Origin: DATJLY01 sp963773665
Lineage (GTDB): Bacteria; Pseudomonadota; Alphaproteobacteria; ATCC43930; CGMCC-115725
Reading direction: 5' to 3'
Length of the DNA stretch: 64,000 nucleotides
Assembly: GCA_963773665.1 (NCBI GenBank)
Contig: CAVZBZ010000001.1
Span: 496,001-560,000 of the forward strand
This document shows, one piece after another, positions 9,501-18,515 of this stretch (within the stretch, counting starts at the first letter, position 1; each line of letters opens with the position of its first letter). The translations under genes and the position numbers were made by a program. The notes under the pieces were generated by a model. The model was not told the DNA's origin. It did not search any database and saw only the letters and a program-made list of their open reading frames with translations.

Positions 9501-9637
9501 AGGTTCTGTCCCTTCTGCCGCTGGTGGGACCGTCGATGGAGTTGCGGGCCGGCACGCCCGGTCAAATCTGACGCGCTGAGGCATGCCCGCGCTTGGAATT
9601 TCGGGTTCCTATGGCGTGGAAAGGACGTGAGGCAGCC

Positions 9638-10528
9638 ATGATTCATCGAATCGCGGTCGTTGGTGCCGGGCAAATGGGTGGCGGCATTGCGCATGTTGCG
9701 GCGCTGGCCGGGCTGGACGTCAGCCTAATCGACGTTAGCACCGATATACTGGAGCGGGCGATCCAAGCGATCCGACGAAACATGCAGCGTCAAGTGGCGC
9801 GCGGCGGCGTCGCGGCCAGTGCGGTGGAAGTGGCCCTGGGGCGGATCCGGCATGGAAGCGATCTCGCCGCTGTCGGCGATGCCGACCTCATCGTCGAAGC
9901 CGCAACAGAGAATTTAGACGTGAAGCGCGCCATCTTCTCCAAGGTGGTTCCGCTGCTGCCACCGCACGCGCTCCTTGCGACGAATACGTCGTCGATTTCG
10001 ATTACACGGCTTGCGGCATCGACCGATCGTCCAGACAAGTTCATGGGCATGCATTTCATGAATCCCGTGCCGGTGATGAAATTGGTCGAGCTGATCCGCG
10101 GTATCGCGACGGACGACGAGACCTATCACGCAGTTCACGACCTGGCAGTGCAGCTCGGCAAGACGCCGGTTGATGCCGGCGATTTTCCGGGCTTCGCGGT
10201 CAATCGCATTCTCCTGCCCATGATCAACGAGGCGATCTACGCGCTGCATGAGGGCGAGGCGACGGTCGAAGGGATCGATCTCGCGATGAAACTTGGCGCC
10301 AATCATCCCATGGGCCCGCTCGAGCTGGCCGATTTCATCGGGCTCGATACGTGTCTCGCGATCATGCAGGTGGTCCATCAAGGCATGGCGGATTCGAAAT
10401 ATCGGCCGTGCCCTCTCCTCGTCAAATATGTTGAGGCCGGCTGGCTCGGCCGTAAGACCGGCCGCGGCTTCTACGATTACCATAGCGAGAAACCGGTGCC
10501 CCTCGGGGATCGGATGCGTGCGGCATAG
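9638..10528 (+). CDS. hbd: 3-hydroxybutyryl-CoA dehydrogenase
   Basis: A 296-residue NAD(P)-dependent dehydrogenase of the 3-hydroxyacyl-CoA dehydrogenase family, interconverting acetoacetyl-CoA and 3-hydroxybutyryl-CoA. The Rossmann motif GAGQMGGGIAH lies near residue 10, the catalytic region GMHFMNPVPVMKLVE near 140, and the C-terminal dimerisation domain (NHPMGPLELADFIGLD) follows. The ATG at 9638 was chosen because the family starts right before the Rossmann strand and GAGG precedes it. It sits in the PHA cluster and probably links beta-oxidation or butyrate metabolism with the PHA monomer pool. Confidence 0.92.
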   Translation: MIHRIAVVGAGQMGGGIAHVAALAGLDVSLIDVSTDILERAIQAIRRNMQRQVARGGVAASAVEVALGRIRHGSDLAAVGDADLIVEAATENLDVKRAIFSKVVPLLPPHALLATNTSSISITRLAASTDRPDKFMGMHFMNPVPVMKLVELIRGIATDDETYHAVHDLAVQLGKTPVDAGDFPGFAVNRILLPMINEAIYALHEGEATVEGIDLAMKLGANHPMGPLELADFIGLDTCLAIMQVVHQGMADSKYRPCPLLVKYVEAGWLGRKTGRGFYDYHSEKPVPLGDRMRAA

Positions 10529-10581
10529 CGCAGATCTGCTGGGAGTTTCCTTGTGTTACGACAGCAGAGGCTTCGCCTCGA

Positions 10582-10595
10582 TTGAGATAGGTCAA
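10582..10595. promoter_or_regulatory. FNR/FixK-type box upstream of the phasin gene
   Basis: TTGAGATAGGTCAA fits TTGA-N6-TCAA and lies 52 bases before the phasin start. It is the third such box in the PHA cluster. Confidence 0.55.
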
Positions 10596-10647
10596 GGTCA
10601 GGCCTCTTGGTTCGGCTAATGGCGTTTGGCTTCAGAGGGGATCCGAA

Positions 10648-11070
10648 ATGAGCGATTCATCCAAACCGGCAAGTGATCCGTTCTCCGCGTTTGCGAAGTT
10701 CGCCCCGCCTTCCACTGAGGCGCTTCAGGGGTCGGTACAGGAACTGATCGAGGAGGCGCAAAAGGCTGCGGCGAGCTGGATGCGTCACCGCCAGGAAGCG
10801 ATGGATGCGGCGGTGCGCTCGCTCCAATCGATCGGGGGCTGCAAGGACCCCGGTTCGCTCGCTAGCGCCTGTAGCGACTGGCTGACGAAGAACATGGAGC
10901 TTGCAGCGAGCGAGATGCGCGAGGCACAGGAACAAGCCTTCCGTTGCGTCGAGATCGGTCAAAGGTTCGTCAGGTCAGAGTTCCAATCGGGGCCGGAACC
11001 GGCGGAAACTGTGCCCCAAAAGCCAGCCGTGCGAAGCCAATCGGTCCAGGCCCGCTCCGCCGCCGAATAG
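10648..11070 (+). CDS. Phasin-family granule protein
   Basis: A 140-residue, Ala/Glu/Gln-rich, mostly helical protein with no signal peptide or membrane segment. The amphipathic region of about residues 28-110 (SVQELIEEAQKAAASWM, then a WL-NMELAASEMREAQEQAF stretch) resembles phasin_2 proteins that coat PHA granules. The tail is Pro/Ser-rich and probably disordered. Its place after the dehydrogenase, near phaC and behind an FNR-type box, supports a role on PHA granules. Confidence 0.7.
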   Translation: MSDSSKPASDPFSAFAKFAPPSTEALQGSVQELIEEAQKAAASWMRHRQEAMDAAVRSLQSIGGCKDPGSLASACSDWLTKNMELAASEMREAQEQAFRCVEIGQRFVRSEFQSGPEPAETVPQKPAVRSQSVQARSAAE

Positions 11071-11181
11071 ACGTTTCTTTTTGAGAGAAAGCGCGAGGCG
11101 AATTCTTTGCAGTGCGCCGCGTCGGTTTGAGGTGGCTCAATGCGATCGTACCCGCGCGGCGGGAGCAATTGCAGCTCTAGG

Positions 11182-12215
11182 TGTGAACTCTCAATAGGTT
11201 GTCCACTCGGTCCCGACCGAGGAAACTGATGTTGCTAACGCATCTTTTTCCTGGGGGGGGGACCGAATGGACGTTCACAAGAATGCCCGGCTGACACCGG
11301 CAGGTCGAGGGGTCATGGTAGGGCGCGTTGTCGAGGGCGAGGCGCCGCGGCTCGTCGCGGAAGCGATGGGCGTGTGTGAGAAGACGGTGCGGAGGTGGGT
11401 GCGCCGTTTCCACGCCGAAGGTGCAGCGGGCCTGCGCGATCGCTCCTCACGGCCGCATCGCGTGCGTCGCCCAACGCCCGCGGTCGTCGTGGTTGGGATC
11501 GAGGCGCTGCGCCGCGAACGCTGGACTGGTGCGCAGATCGCGACGGAATGCGGCGTGTCGGAAGCGACCGTGTCCCGGGTGCTTCGCCGCCTGGGCCTCA
11601 ACCGGCTGAAGGCCTTGGAGCCTGCCGAGCCTGTCCGGCGATACGAGCGCGACCGGCCCGGCGAGCTCATCCATATCGACATCAAGAAGCTCGGGCGTTT
11701 CAACCAGGTCGGCCATCGCATCACCGGCGATCGGACCGGTCAGAGCAGCCATCGCGGCGTCGGCTGGGAGTTCGTCCACGTCTGCATCGACGACGCATCG
11801 CGGGTCGCCTTTGCCCGGGTTATGTCCGATGAGCGCAAGGGCAGCGCCGTGGCCTTCTTGGACGCCGCTGTCGCCTACTATGCCGAACTCGGCGTTACGG
11901 TCGATCGCGTCATGACCGACAACGGGTCCTGCTATAGATCCTTCGCTTTCCGCGACGCCTGCCGAAGGCTCGGCCTCAAGCACATTCGCACCAGGGCCTA
12001 TACGCCGCAGACTAATGGAAAGGCCGAGCGCTTCATCCAAACAGCGCTCAGGGAGTGGGCTTACGCCCGTGCCTACACCCACTCAGACCAGCGAACCGTC
12101 GAGCTGCCGCGATGGCCGCATCGCTATAACTGGCATCGACCACATGGTAGCTTGGCAGCAAAACCACCCATCAGCCGCCTCGGTCTATCCGGGGACAACC
12201 TGTTGAGGCTCCACA
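11182..12215 (+). mobile_element. IS481-family insertion sequence, copy 1
   Basis: A 1034-bp element with 23-base imperfect terminal repeats (19 matches; both ends carry AGGTTGTCC). It is nearly identical to the copy at 18468-19500; I see one extra G in the G tract before the transposase and one base change near the C-terminus. Flanks are TCTAGG on the left and TCTAGC on the right. IS481 targets NCTAGN and duplicates it, so the last base does not agree and the flanks may not be a matching pair. Confidence 0.9.
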
Positions 12216-12220
12216 TCTAG
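11267..12220 (+). CDS. IS481-family transposase, copy 1
   Basis: A 317-residue DDE transposase with an N-terminal helix-turn-helix half (about 1-120, with VCEKTVRRWVRRFHAEG) and a C-terminal rve integrase core (IHIDIKKLGRF; MTDNGSCY; TPQTNGKAERFIQ). The ATG follows a run of nine G residues. The stop codon TAG lies outside the element, in the flanking TCTAG target sequence; the element itself ends at 12215. The frame is intact, so the element may be active. Confidence 0.93.
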   Translation: MDVHKNARLTPAGRGVMVGRVVEGEAPRLVAEAMGVCEKTVRRWVRRFHAEGAAGLRDRSSRPHRVRRPTPAVVVVGIEALRRERWTGAQIATECGVSEATVSRVLRRLGLNRLKALEPAEPVRRYERDRPGELIHIDIKKLGRFNQVGHRITGDRTGQSSHRGVGWEFVHVCIDDASRVAFARVMSDERKGSAVAFLDAAVAYYAELGVTVDRVMTDNGSCYRSFAFRDACRRLGLKHIRTRAYTPQTNGKAERFIQTALREWAYARAYTHSDQRTVELPRWPHRYNWHRPHGSLAAKPPISRLGLSGDNLLRLHI

Positions 12221-12268
12221 CCCAGTGGCAGCTGCGCGAAGCCTGCCGGAGGGAGACGGAGAGTTCGA

Positions 12269-13432
12269 TTGCGCCCACCTGGTTCCGAGAACCCTGTCTT
12301 GCAGCCGCCGCAGTGGCGGCTTGAACAACGTGGGTCGACGGTGGAGCTGAACTTGGCTGGAGATTGGATTGCCTGTAAGACCGGCCTACGCACCGTCGGC
12401 GACGTACACCGAATCCTCCAAGAGGCCGAAGGGAAGACGCTCCGCGTAGATGCCACTGGTCTCCGTCGCTGGGACAGTGCCCTTATCGCCTTTCTTAAGA
12501 TGCTCCGCGATGCAGCGAGTGCGGTATCTCCTCGATCCGTTCAAATCGACCAGTCCGGTCTTCCCGAGTCGGCCCGGCAATTGATCGCGCTTGCGTCCAC
12601 GGTTTCCGCCGAAGCTCCCACGACCGCGCAGCCCCCATCGAAATTCCTGGCCCACGTGGGCGAGTGGTATTCCGGCGCATGGTCGAACGGCGTGGCAGTT
12701 TCGGCGCTGGTCGGGGAATCCGCATTGCGCGGCGCCGTAGCATTCGCCGGCCGAGCGCGCATGCGCGTCATCGATCTGCTGCAGCTCATCCGCGAAGCGG
12801 GCGCCGGAGCACTCGGCATCGTCGCGCTCGTGAACGGACTCGTTGGCGCGATCATGGCGTTCGTCGGGGCCGTGCAGCTGCAGCGCTTCGGGGCCGGTAT
12901 CTATGTCGCCAATCTTGTCGGCATCGCCGTCGTGCGCGAGATGGCAGCGATAACGACCGCGGTCGTCATGGCAGGGCGCACCGGCGGGGCTTACGCAGCC
13001 CATCTTGCGACCATGCAGGGAAACGAGGAGATCGATGCGCTGAATGCGCTTGGAATTCCGGTCTTTGATTTTCTGGTGCTGCCGCGCATTGCGGCTTTAG
13101 TCTCGATGATGCCGCTGCTTTACCTCTACGGCTGCGCGGCCGGGCTCTTTGGCGGTTTCGTGGTTGGCATCGCAACCTTGGACTTGGCTCCTGCAGCATT
13201 TCTCGAACAGCTTCGCGGTGCCGTCGCCGGCACGCAATTCGCGATCGGCTTGATCAAGAGCATTGCTTTCGGTGCCCTCGTCGCGCTTGCGGGCTGTCAC
13301 ATTGGGCTGAGAGCCGGACGTAGCGCCGAGGATGTGGGCCACGCGGCAACCACCGCCGTGGTGGCCGGAATAGTTGGCATCATCGCACTGGATGCGGTCT
13401 TCGCAGTATGTACGAACGTGCTGGGAATCTGA
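12269..13432 (+). CDS. mlaE: MlaE-type ABC lipid-transport permease with N-terminal STAS domain
   Basis: A 387-residue protein. Residues about 15-110 form a STAS-like domain, an arrangement known for some MlaE proteins; the rest is the multi-pass MlaE permease (GLVGAIMAFVGAVQLQRFGA, then GAYAAHLATMQGNEEIDALN). It starts at a TTG at 12269 behind a GGAGA-type ribosome site. It is the first gene of a four-gene unit with ATPase, MCE protein and lipoprotein. Such systems move phospholipids or other lipids between the membranes. IS481 copy 1 ends 53 bases upstream and may have displaced the native promoter. Confidence 0.9.
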   Translation: MRPPGSENPVLQPPQWRLEQRGSTVELNLAGDWIACKTGLRTVGDVHRILQEAEGKTLRVDATGLRRWDSALIAFLKMLRDAASAVSPRSVQIDQSGLPESARQLIALASTVSAEAPTTAQPPSKFLAHVGEWYSGAWSNGVAVSALVGESALRGAVAFAGRARMRVIDLLQLIREAGAGALGIVALVNGLVGAIMAFVGAVQLQRFGAGIYVANLVGIAVVREMAAITTAVVMAGRTGGAYAAHLATMQGNEEIDALNALGIPVFDFLVLPRIAALVSMMPLLYLYGCAAGLFGGFVVGIATLDLAPAAFLEQLRGAVAGTQFAIGLIKSIAFGALVALAGCHIGLRAGRSAEDVGHAATTAVVAGIVGIIALDAVFAVCTNVLGI

Positions 13433-13436
13433 ACCG

Positions 13437-14231
13437 ATGGCGCAGAATGGGAACCCCGATCAGCGGCTAGAGGTCCAGAATCTGACGGTCGCGTTCGGTA
13501 CGCGCGTCGTTCAGAGGGATGTGAGCTTCTCGGTCCGTCGGGGCTCGATTTTCGCCATCATGGGCGGAAGCGGCTGCGGGAAAAGTACTGTCTTGAAGGC
13601 GATGGTGGGCTTGCTCCGGCCCACCAGCGGGACAATCAGAGTAGATGGCGAAAATTATTGGGCTGCTCCTGAGCCGCGGCGACTGGCGATCAGTCGGCGC
13701 TTTGGCGTGCTGTTTCAGAGCGGGGCCCTCTGGAGCTCGATGACGGTGGCCGAGAATGTGGCATTGCCGCTCCAGATGTTTACAATGCTCGCCGCAGATG
13801 GAATAGCTGCGCTCGTCGAACTGAAGCTCTCACTCGTGGGCATGGCGTCGGCTGGCGGCAGGATGCCGGCGGAACTGTCGGGTGGCATGCGCAAGCGCGC
13901 GGCACTTGCGCGAGCCCTCGCTCTCGATCCCGAAATTTTATTTTTCGACGAGCCGTCTGCCGGGCTCGATCCGATTACGTCCGAACGGCTCGATGAGCTC
14001 ATCGTCGAACTGAGCAAGGGGTTCGGCGCGACCGTCGTGATCGTCAGCCACGAGTTGCCGAGCCTCTTTGGGATTTGCGATGACGGCATCTTCCTCGATG
14101 CAGACACGAAAACAGCGATTGCCTGTGGGGCGCCGAGGGAATTGCGCGACACGTGCGATCACCCGACGGTGCGCGCCTTCATGGAGCGGGGAAGCGTGAA
14201 CCCCATGCGGGTTGGAGAAGCGCGCTCATGA
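13437..14231 (+). CDS. mlaF: MlaF-type ABC ATPase
   Basis: A 264-residue ATP-binding subunit that powers the MlaE permease. Walker A is GGSGCGKST near residue 45, the signature is ELSGGMRKRAALARAL and Walker B is EILFFDEPSAGLDP; the GMRKR form is typical of Mla/Ttg2 ATPases. The ATG at 13437 lies 4 bases after the permease stop. The stop overlaps the next start as ATGA. Confidence 0.93.
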   Translation: MAQNGNPDQRLEVQNLTVAFGTRVVQRDVSFSVRRGSIFAIMGGSGCGKSTVLKAMVGLLRPTSGTIRVDGENYWAAPEPRRLAISRRFGVLFQSGALWSSMTVAENVALPLQMFTMLAADGIAALVELKLSLVGMASAGGRMPAELSGGMRKRAALARALALDPEILFFDEPSAGLDPITSERLDELIVELSKGFGATVVIVSHELPSLFGICDDGIFLDADTKTAIACGAPRELRDTCDHPTVRAFMERGSVNPMRVGEARS

Positions 14232-15196
14232 CCACGAGACCCGCCGTCGTCGGTGCCTTCATCCTTGGCGCAATTGCGCTCTGTGTGCTGGGCATCCTGT
14301 TCTTTGGTGGCACGCGACTTTTCACCACCACCTCCCGGGCCGTGGTGTTCTTTAGCGACTCCGTCGCGGGCCTGGATGTTGGCGCACCGGTCACGTTCCG
14401 CGGCGTCCGAATCGGGTCGGTCCAAAGCATAGACGTCCGCTTTTCGGTCAAAACGATGAGCGCGCGGATACCCGTGTACCTGGAGATCGAACCCAAGAAG
14501 GTGGTTTGGGAGGGCGGGCAATTGACCGGCTCAGCCAAGGAATATGCGCGATTGGTTCAAGCTGGGTTGCGGGCGCAACTGGCGATGCAGAGCTTCGTCA
14601 CGGGACAACTGCGCGTGGACCTAGACTTCCGTCCAGATACGCCCGCGCAGCTGGTGGGCGCGACGGACGTGCCCGAAATACCCGCCATTCCCTTCGATCT
14701 CACTCAGCTGCGTAACCAGCTGACCGGATTGCCGCTCCGTGAACTTGTCGAGGCCGCAAATCGTACGCTCGCCTCTCTGGGGCGGCTCTCAGACCATGTC
14801 GATGCAAAGCTCGACCCTTTGGCGGACACCATCCAACGTACGGCCGATGCGGCGACCCAGACGCTTCAAACAACTGACCGAGCCATCCAGCAGGTGCAAG
14901 CCAATAGCTCGGATGCATTGCGCGACCTCGACTCGCTCGTGGTCGATGCGCGCGGTCAACTTGATGCGCGCAGCGGTGAGATCAGTCGCGCTGTCGCCGC
15001 AGCTGATCGCACGGTAAACGAGGCAGAGGCGCTGCTCAGCACATTGAACGACATGACGGAGCGCCGCTCAGATTTTCGCGGCGATCTCGAAGCGGCCGTA
15101 CGCGATCTCGCCGCCAGCGCGAGTTCTCTCCGCAGCTTCGCGGAGACGATCGAGCGCAATCCGAATGCCGTTCTCATGGGGCGAAGCAGCCGATGA
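14228..15196 (+). CDS. mlaD: MlaD-type MCE-domain lipid-binding protein
   Basis: A 322-residue protein anchored by one N-terminal membrane helix (residues about 7-29). It carries one MCE domain (about 40-120, with GLDVGAPVTFRGVRIGSVQSI) and a long helical, Ala/Asp/Thr-rich C-terminal region (about 170-320) of the kind that forms a tunnel in longer MCE proteins. It is longer than E. coli MlaD (183 residues) and nearer to PqiB-like or actinobacterial Mce proteins. Its start overlaps the ATPase stop, and its own stop overlaps the next start. Confidence 0.9.
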   Translation: MTTRPAVVGAFILGAIALCVLGILFFGGTRLFTTTSRAVVFFSDSVAGLDVGAPVTFRGVRIGSVQSIDVRFSVKTMSARIPVYLEIEPKKVVWEGGQLTGSAKEYARLVQAGLRAQLAMQSFVTGQLRVDLDFRPDTPAQLVGATDVPEIPAIPFDLTQLRNQLTGLPLRELVEAANRTLASLGRLSDHVDAKLDPLADTIQRTADAATQTLQTTDRAIQQVQANSSDALRDLDSLVVDARGQLDARSGEISRAVAAADRTVNEAEALLSTLNDMTERRSDFRGDLEAAVRDLAASASSLRSFAETIERNPNAVLMGRSSR

Positions 15197-15819
15197 GGCA
15201 TGCGACGGCTTTGCGCCTATACTTCCTCGGGAGGGCTGCTGCATTTCTCGTGTTTCTTGGCGTGGGATGTCTCGGAGTGGCCGCCTGCAGTTTGCCTGGA
15301 CCGCCTCCCACCGCTTACGTGCTCGGCAATTTGCCTCCGGCGAGAGCGACAACTCTTAGCCAGACCGCGATGCCAGTCGTCGAGGTGAAGCGCGTTCAGA
15401 TTCCCGACTATCTTGATACGACCGATATAGTGGAACGCCGCGGCAATGAGCTAATCCCGAGCTCGACCGGCCGCTGGGGGGAACGACTGTCGCTCGGCAT
15501 GACGCGAGCGCTGACCGCGTCCCTTTCTGCTCGCCTGCCCGGTTTCGTCGTGACGGCATCGGCAGTGTCGCGACCGGCACGGCAAGTCCTGGTCGATGTG
15601 GCTACCTTTGAGGTGACGCCGGATCATCAAATTCTTCTCGTCGCCCAATGGACAGTTGTAGGTGGCGCGAGCCACCAAGCGCAGCTGGCAGAGCAGATGT
15701 CTCTGGTGGAGGAGGTCTCGGGCGACGGGGACGGCGCGGTCGTCGCAGCGATGTCGAGGGCTGTGGACGCGCTGGCCGATCGACTTGCTGTCGACGTACA
15801 ACGTGATCTCCGATCGTGA
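15193..15819 (+). CDS. PqiC-like auxiliary lipoprotein of the MCE transporter
   Basis: A 208-residue lipoprotein with a hydrophobic signal and lipobox VAAC near residue 32. An ABC-type transport auxiliary (PqiC/YmbA, DUF330-like) domain follows, with the conserved VEVKRVQIPDYLDTTDIVER stretch. Such lipoproteins sit in the outer membrane at the far end of the MCE bridge. It is the last gene of the unit, with a 4-base ATGA overlap. Confidence 0.85.
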   Translation: MRHATALRLYFLGRAAAFLVFLGVGCLGVAACSLPGPPPTAYVLGNLPPARATTLSQTAMPVVEVKRVQIPDYLDTTDIVERRGNELIPSSTGRWGERLSLGMTRALTASLSARLPGFVVTASAVSRPARQVLVDVATFEVTPDHQILLVAQWTVVGGASHQAQLAEQMSLVEEVSGDGDGAVVAAMSRAVDALADRLAVDVQRDLRS

Positions 15820-15852
15820 AGCGCCGCTTCAAAATTCAGGACCCCTATACGC

Positions 15853-16068
15853 TTACTGCGAGAGACCGCGATCAGGTCCTTGTCTGATCGCCTCGATCGC
15901 GACGATGATCCGCAGCCATCTGTCGGCGCCGTCATTGTCGCCGCGCTCGCGCATCGTGCGAACCATCTCGCGCGCCTTGGTGATGGCCTCGTCTCCGTGA
16001 AGTTCGACGAAGAGATTTGTGGAGCGGAAGATTTCGGCGTCAGGATCGGTGTGCCTGTCGCAAATCAC
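15853..16068 (-). CDS. Small conserved hypothetical protein, N-terminus replaced by an IS end
   Basis: A 71-residue reading frame whose C-terminal part (LHGDEAITKAREMVRTMRE, then GDNDGADRWLRIIVAIEAI) resembles small hypothetical proteins of Hyphomicrobiales. The first seven codons, including the GTG start, lie inside the right terminal repeat of the adjacent IS (ends near 16048), so the original N-terminus has been replaced. It may be expressed from the IS or be a remnant. No function is known. Confidence 0.5.
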   Translation of the reverse strand: MICDRHTDPDAEIFRSTNLFVELHGDEAITKAREMVRTMRERGDNDGADRWLRIIVAIEAIRQGPDRGLSQ

Positions 16069-17160
16069 ATCCGGCCATATTGATGATGGAGCCCGCCCAA
16101 GATCGGCACGCTGAAAATCGGGCCGGTCGGCTGAACCGTGCGCGGCAATGGCGCATCCTTGCTCAGGGACAGGTGCGTGCGCGTCTCGTTGTAGTAGGTC
16201 TTGTAAGACAGAAGCAGATGGCGAAGGTGCCGTTCGCCAAACACGACGACATGGTCGACGCATTCCCGACGAACCGAGCCGATGAGCCGTTCCACATAGG
16301 CATTTTGCCAGGGCGAGCGCGGCGATGTCGGTCGATCTCTGATGCCGAGTGTCCGAATACGCCGGGTGACCACCGCGCCATAAGCGCGGTCTCTATCGCG
16401 GATGAGATATTGCGGGGTCTGCTCCCAGCCGAATGCCTCGGTGAGTTGACGAGCAATCCATTCGGCGGTGGGGTGCGCGGTCGCGCCCGCCCATAAGATG
16501 CGGCGCCGGTCATGGCGTAGGATGAGCAAGCCATAGAGGAGCCGGTATGAAATGGTGGGCACCACGAAAAGGTCCATGGCCGCGATACCGTCGGCATGAT
16601 TGCGGAGGAAGGTCCGCCAGCCTTGAGACGGCGGTCGCCTCGAGCGCGCCATGTACTTCGCCACACTCGTCTGGCCGACATCGATGCCAGCTTGAGGAGT
16701 TCGCCGTGAATCCGCGGTGCGCCCCAGAGCGGGTTGGCAAGGCTCATCTCGCGGATCAACTGACGGATATCCAACGCCACCTTCGGGCGCCCGCCCCGAG
16801 ATTTCGACTTCCAACGCCAGTAGGCTCTGAACCCGGAGCGATGCCAACGAATTATAGTGTCCGGCTTGATGATCGCCAGCGCGTCTTGGACGTGGGGAAA
16901 CAACCTGTGCAGGCTGACGAATATCAATCGGTCGATGCTGCTGAAGCAAGGCCTCTCCGGCGCAATCCGCCGTAGAACATTGATCTGCTGGCGCAGGACG
17001 AGGTTCCCTGCTGCAACCGCTGCTCTCGATCGCAGCAGCCCAACCACCGCCGACCAGATCAGTCCGAAAAGGTCCCTCATTTGACAGCACTATCGCCTCA
17101 ATCGCGATCGCCTGCCACAGGGATCACGACCCGGATCACGTTTGCGGTAGGGACAGGTAA
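16048..17160 (-). mobile_element. IS element with integrase-core transposase (decayed), copy 1
   Basis: The element reads on the minus strand. Its ends carry the imperfect repeats also seen on the related element at 23092-24209: an inner TGATCCGG-like motif and an outer CCTGTC motif. The coding region is frameshifted. It is inserted in the 5' part of the small gene at 15853. Confidence 0.7.
16065..17080 (-). pseudogene. Frameshifted integrase-core transposase
   Basis: The N-terminal half (MRDLFGLIWSAVVGLLRSR, then the WHRSGFRAYWRWKSKSR segment) and the catalytic half (TSVAKYMARSRRPPSQGW, then SPWQNAYVERLIGSVRREC) lie in different frames; the break is close to 16690, just after the HGELLKLA segment. 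The related gene at 23166 is continuous across this point. The product is therefore probably dead unless a programmed shift exists, for which I see no slippery run. Confidence 0.8.
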
Positions 17161-17412
17161 ACAGCTCTCCCGTCCGTGCCGGTTAGTCGCTTTCCGGATC
17201 TCTCCTTCGCGCGTTTCTCAAGTCTTGACGCTCCGTTAGCCGGGCGTGTCGGAGACGGTTGGTTTGGCCGATATCCGCTTTGTGGCGCATTGCGACCTAA
17301 GCTCGAACGTCAGATTGAGTCCGGGTCGTGCCAGAACCGGAAAGATTACGGTCACCTCGTGCGCAAGCTCGTCACTTTGGATCGGTGATCTTCATCTGCA
17401 TGTCCTGACCTA

Positions 17413-18463
17413 GAGCGGGATTGTTTTAGCCGGAGTCGATTGGGGATTCCCGAATCGGGGGCGTTTCTGATTCAACATGCTGGCTGGGCGAAGGGGGCCG
17501 GCATGAATGGCAAAACCTTATTCGATGGATCTTCGCGAGCGGGTTGTTGCGGCGGTCGAGAACGAGGGGCTGTCGCGGCATGAAGCGGCGTCGCGGTTCG
17601 GGGTTGGCGTGAGCACGGCGATCGCCTGGGTGCGGCGCTTCCGGGAGACGGGGAGCGTGGTGCCGGGACAGATGGGCGGGCACAAGCCGAAGGCGATCCG
17701 GGACGAGCATGAGGTTTGGCTGCGCGAGCGCATTCGCGAGCGCGATTTCACTTTGCGCGGGCTTGTCCGCGAACTCGCCGGGCGCGGCCTCAAGGCCGAT
17801 TACACCGCGGTCTGGACGTTCGTTCACGCCGAGGAGTTGAGCTTCAAAAAAAACCGTGCTCGCCAGCGAACAGGATCGCCCCGACGTGGCGAGACGGCGA
17901 GCGCAGTGGAAAGCGCGTCAGAGGCGGATTGAACCGGCGCGCCTGGTCTTCATCGATGAGACCTGGACCAAGGACAACATGGCCCCGCTCCGGGGATGGG
18001 GACCGCGCGGCCGGCGGCTGCGCGCCAAGGTGCCGCAGGCGCGCTGGAAGACCATGACCTTCCTGGCCGCGCTGCGGCACGATCGTATCGACGCGCCCTG
18101 GCTGCTCGATGCCCCGATCAACGGCCAGACCTTCCGGACCTATGTCGAGAAGGTTCTCGTCCCGACCCTGAGACCGGGCGACATCGTCATCATGGACAAT
18201 CTCGGCAGCCACAAGGGACGCGCCGTCCGTCACGCCATCCGTGCCGTCGGCGCCAAGCTCATCCTCCTGCCGAAATACTCGCCCGACCTCAACCCCATCG
18301 AACAGCTCTTCGCCAAGCTCAAACACTTGCTGCGCAAAACCGCCGCGCGAAGCTTCGACGCCGTGACCGAAGCTCGGACAGCTTCTCGGCAGCTTCACGC
18401 CGCAAGAATGCTCAAACTACTTCAGCAACTCCGGATATGGTCCCGCCTAATTCAATCCCGCTC
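17413..18463 (+). mobile_element. IS630-family element, copy A
   Basis: A 1051-bp element bounded by TA (17411-17412 and 18464-18465), the expected IS630 target. Terminal repeats start GAGCGGGATTG at both ends. It is nearly identical to copy B (24779-25832). IS481 copy 2 is inserted in the TCTAGT formed by its right end plus the flanking TA. Confidence 0.9.
17507..17932 (+). CDS. IS630 transposase, N-terminal frame (copy A)
   Basis: A 141-residue frame with the helix-turn-helix of IS630 transposases (SRHEAASRFGVGVSTAIAWV). Near residue 110 the coding passes a run of eight A residues (17847-17854), after which the catalytic half continues in another frame. This is the arrangement of IS630 elements that make the full transposase by ribosomal frameshifting. 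Confidence 0.85.
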   Translation: MAKPYSMDLRERVVAAVENEGLSRHEAASRFGVGVSTAIAWVRRFRETGSVVPGQMGGHKPKAIRDEHEVWLRERIRERDFTLRGLVRELAGRGLKADYTAVWTFVHAEELSFKKNRARQRTGSPRRGETASAVESASEAD

Positions 18464-18515
18464 TAGTTGTGAACTCTCAATAGGTTGTCCACTCGGTCCC
18501 GACCGAGGAAACTGA
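17856..18515 (+). pseudogene. IS630 transposase, catalytic frame (copy A), C-terminus frameshifted
   Basis: A DDE_3 catalytic half with VFIDETWTKDNMAPLRGWG, IVIMDNLGSHKG and LPKYSPDLNPIEQLFAKLK. Compared with copy B, two bases are missing near 18373, so the last 25 residues are out of frame. The frame runs past the element end into IS481 copy 2. The acidic triad is intact, but the C-terminus is wrong. Confidence 0.8.

Noticed and set aside
17507..18463. IS630 two-frame structure as a simple pseudogene
   Set aside because: Both copies keep the same A run at the overlap, which points to programmed frameshifting. Only the 2-base loss near 18373 in copy A is a true lesion.
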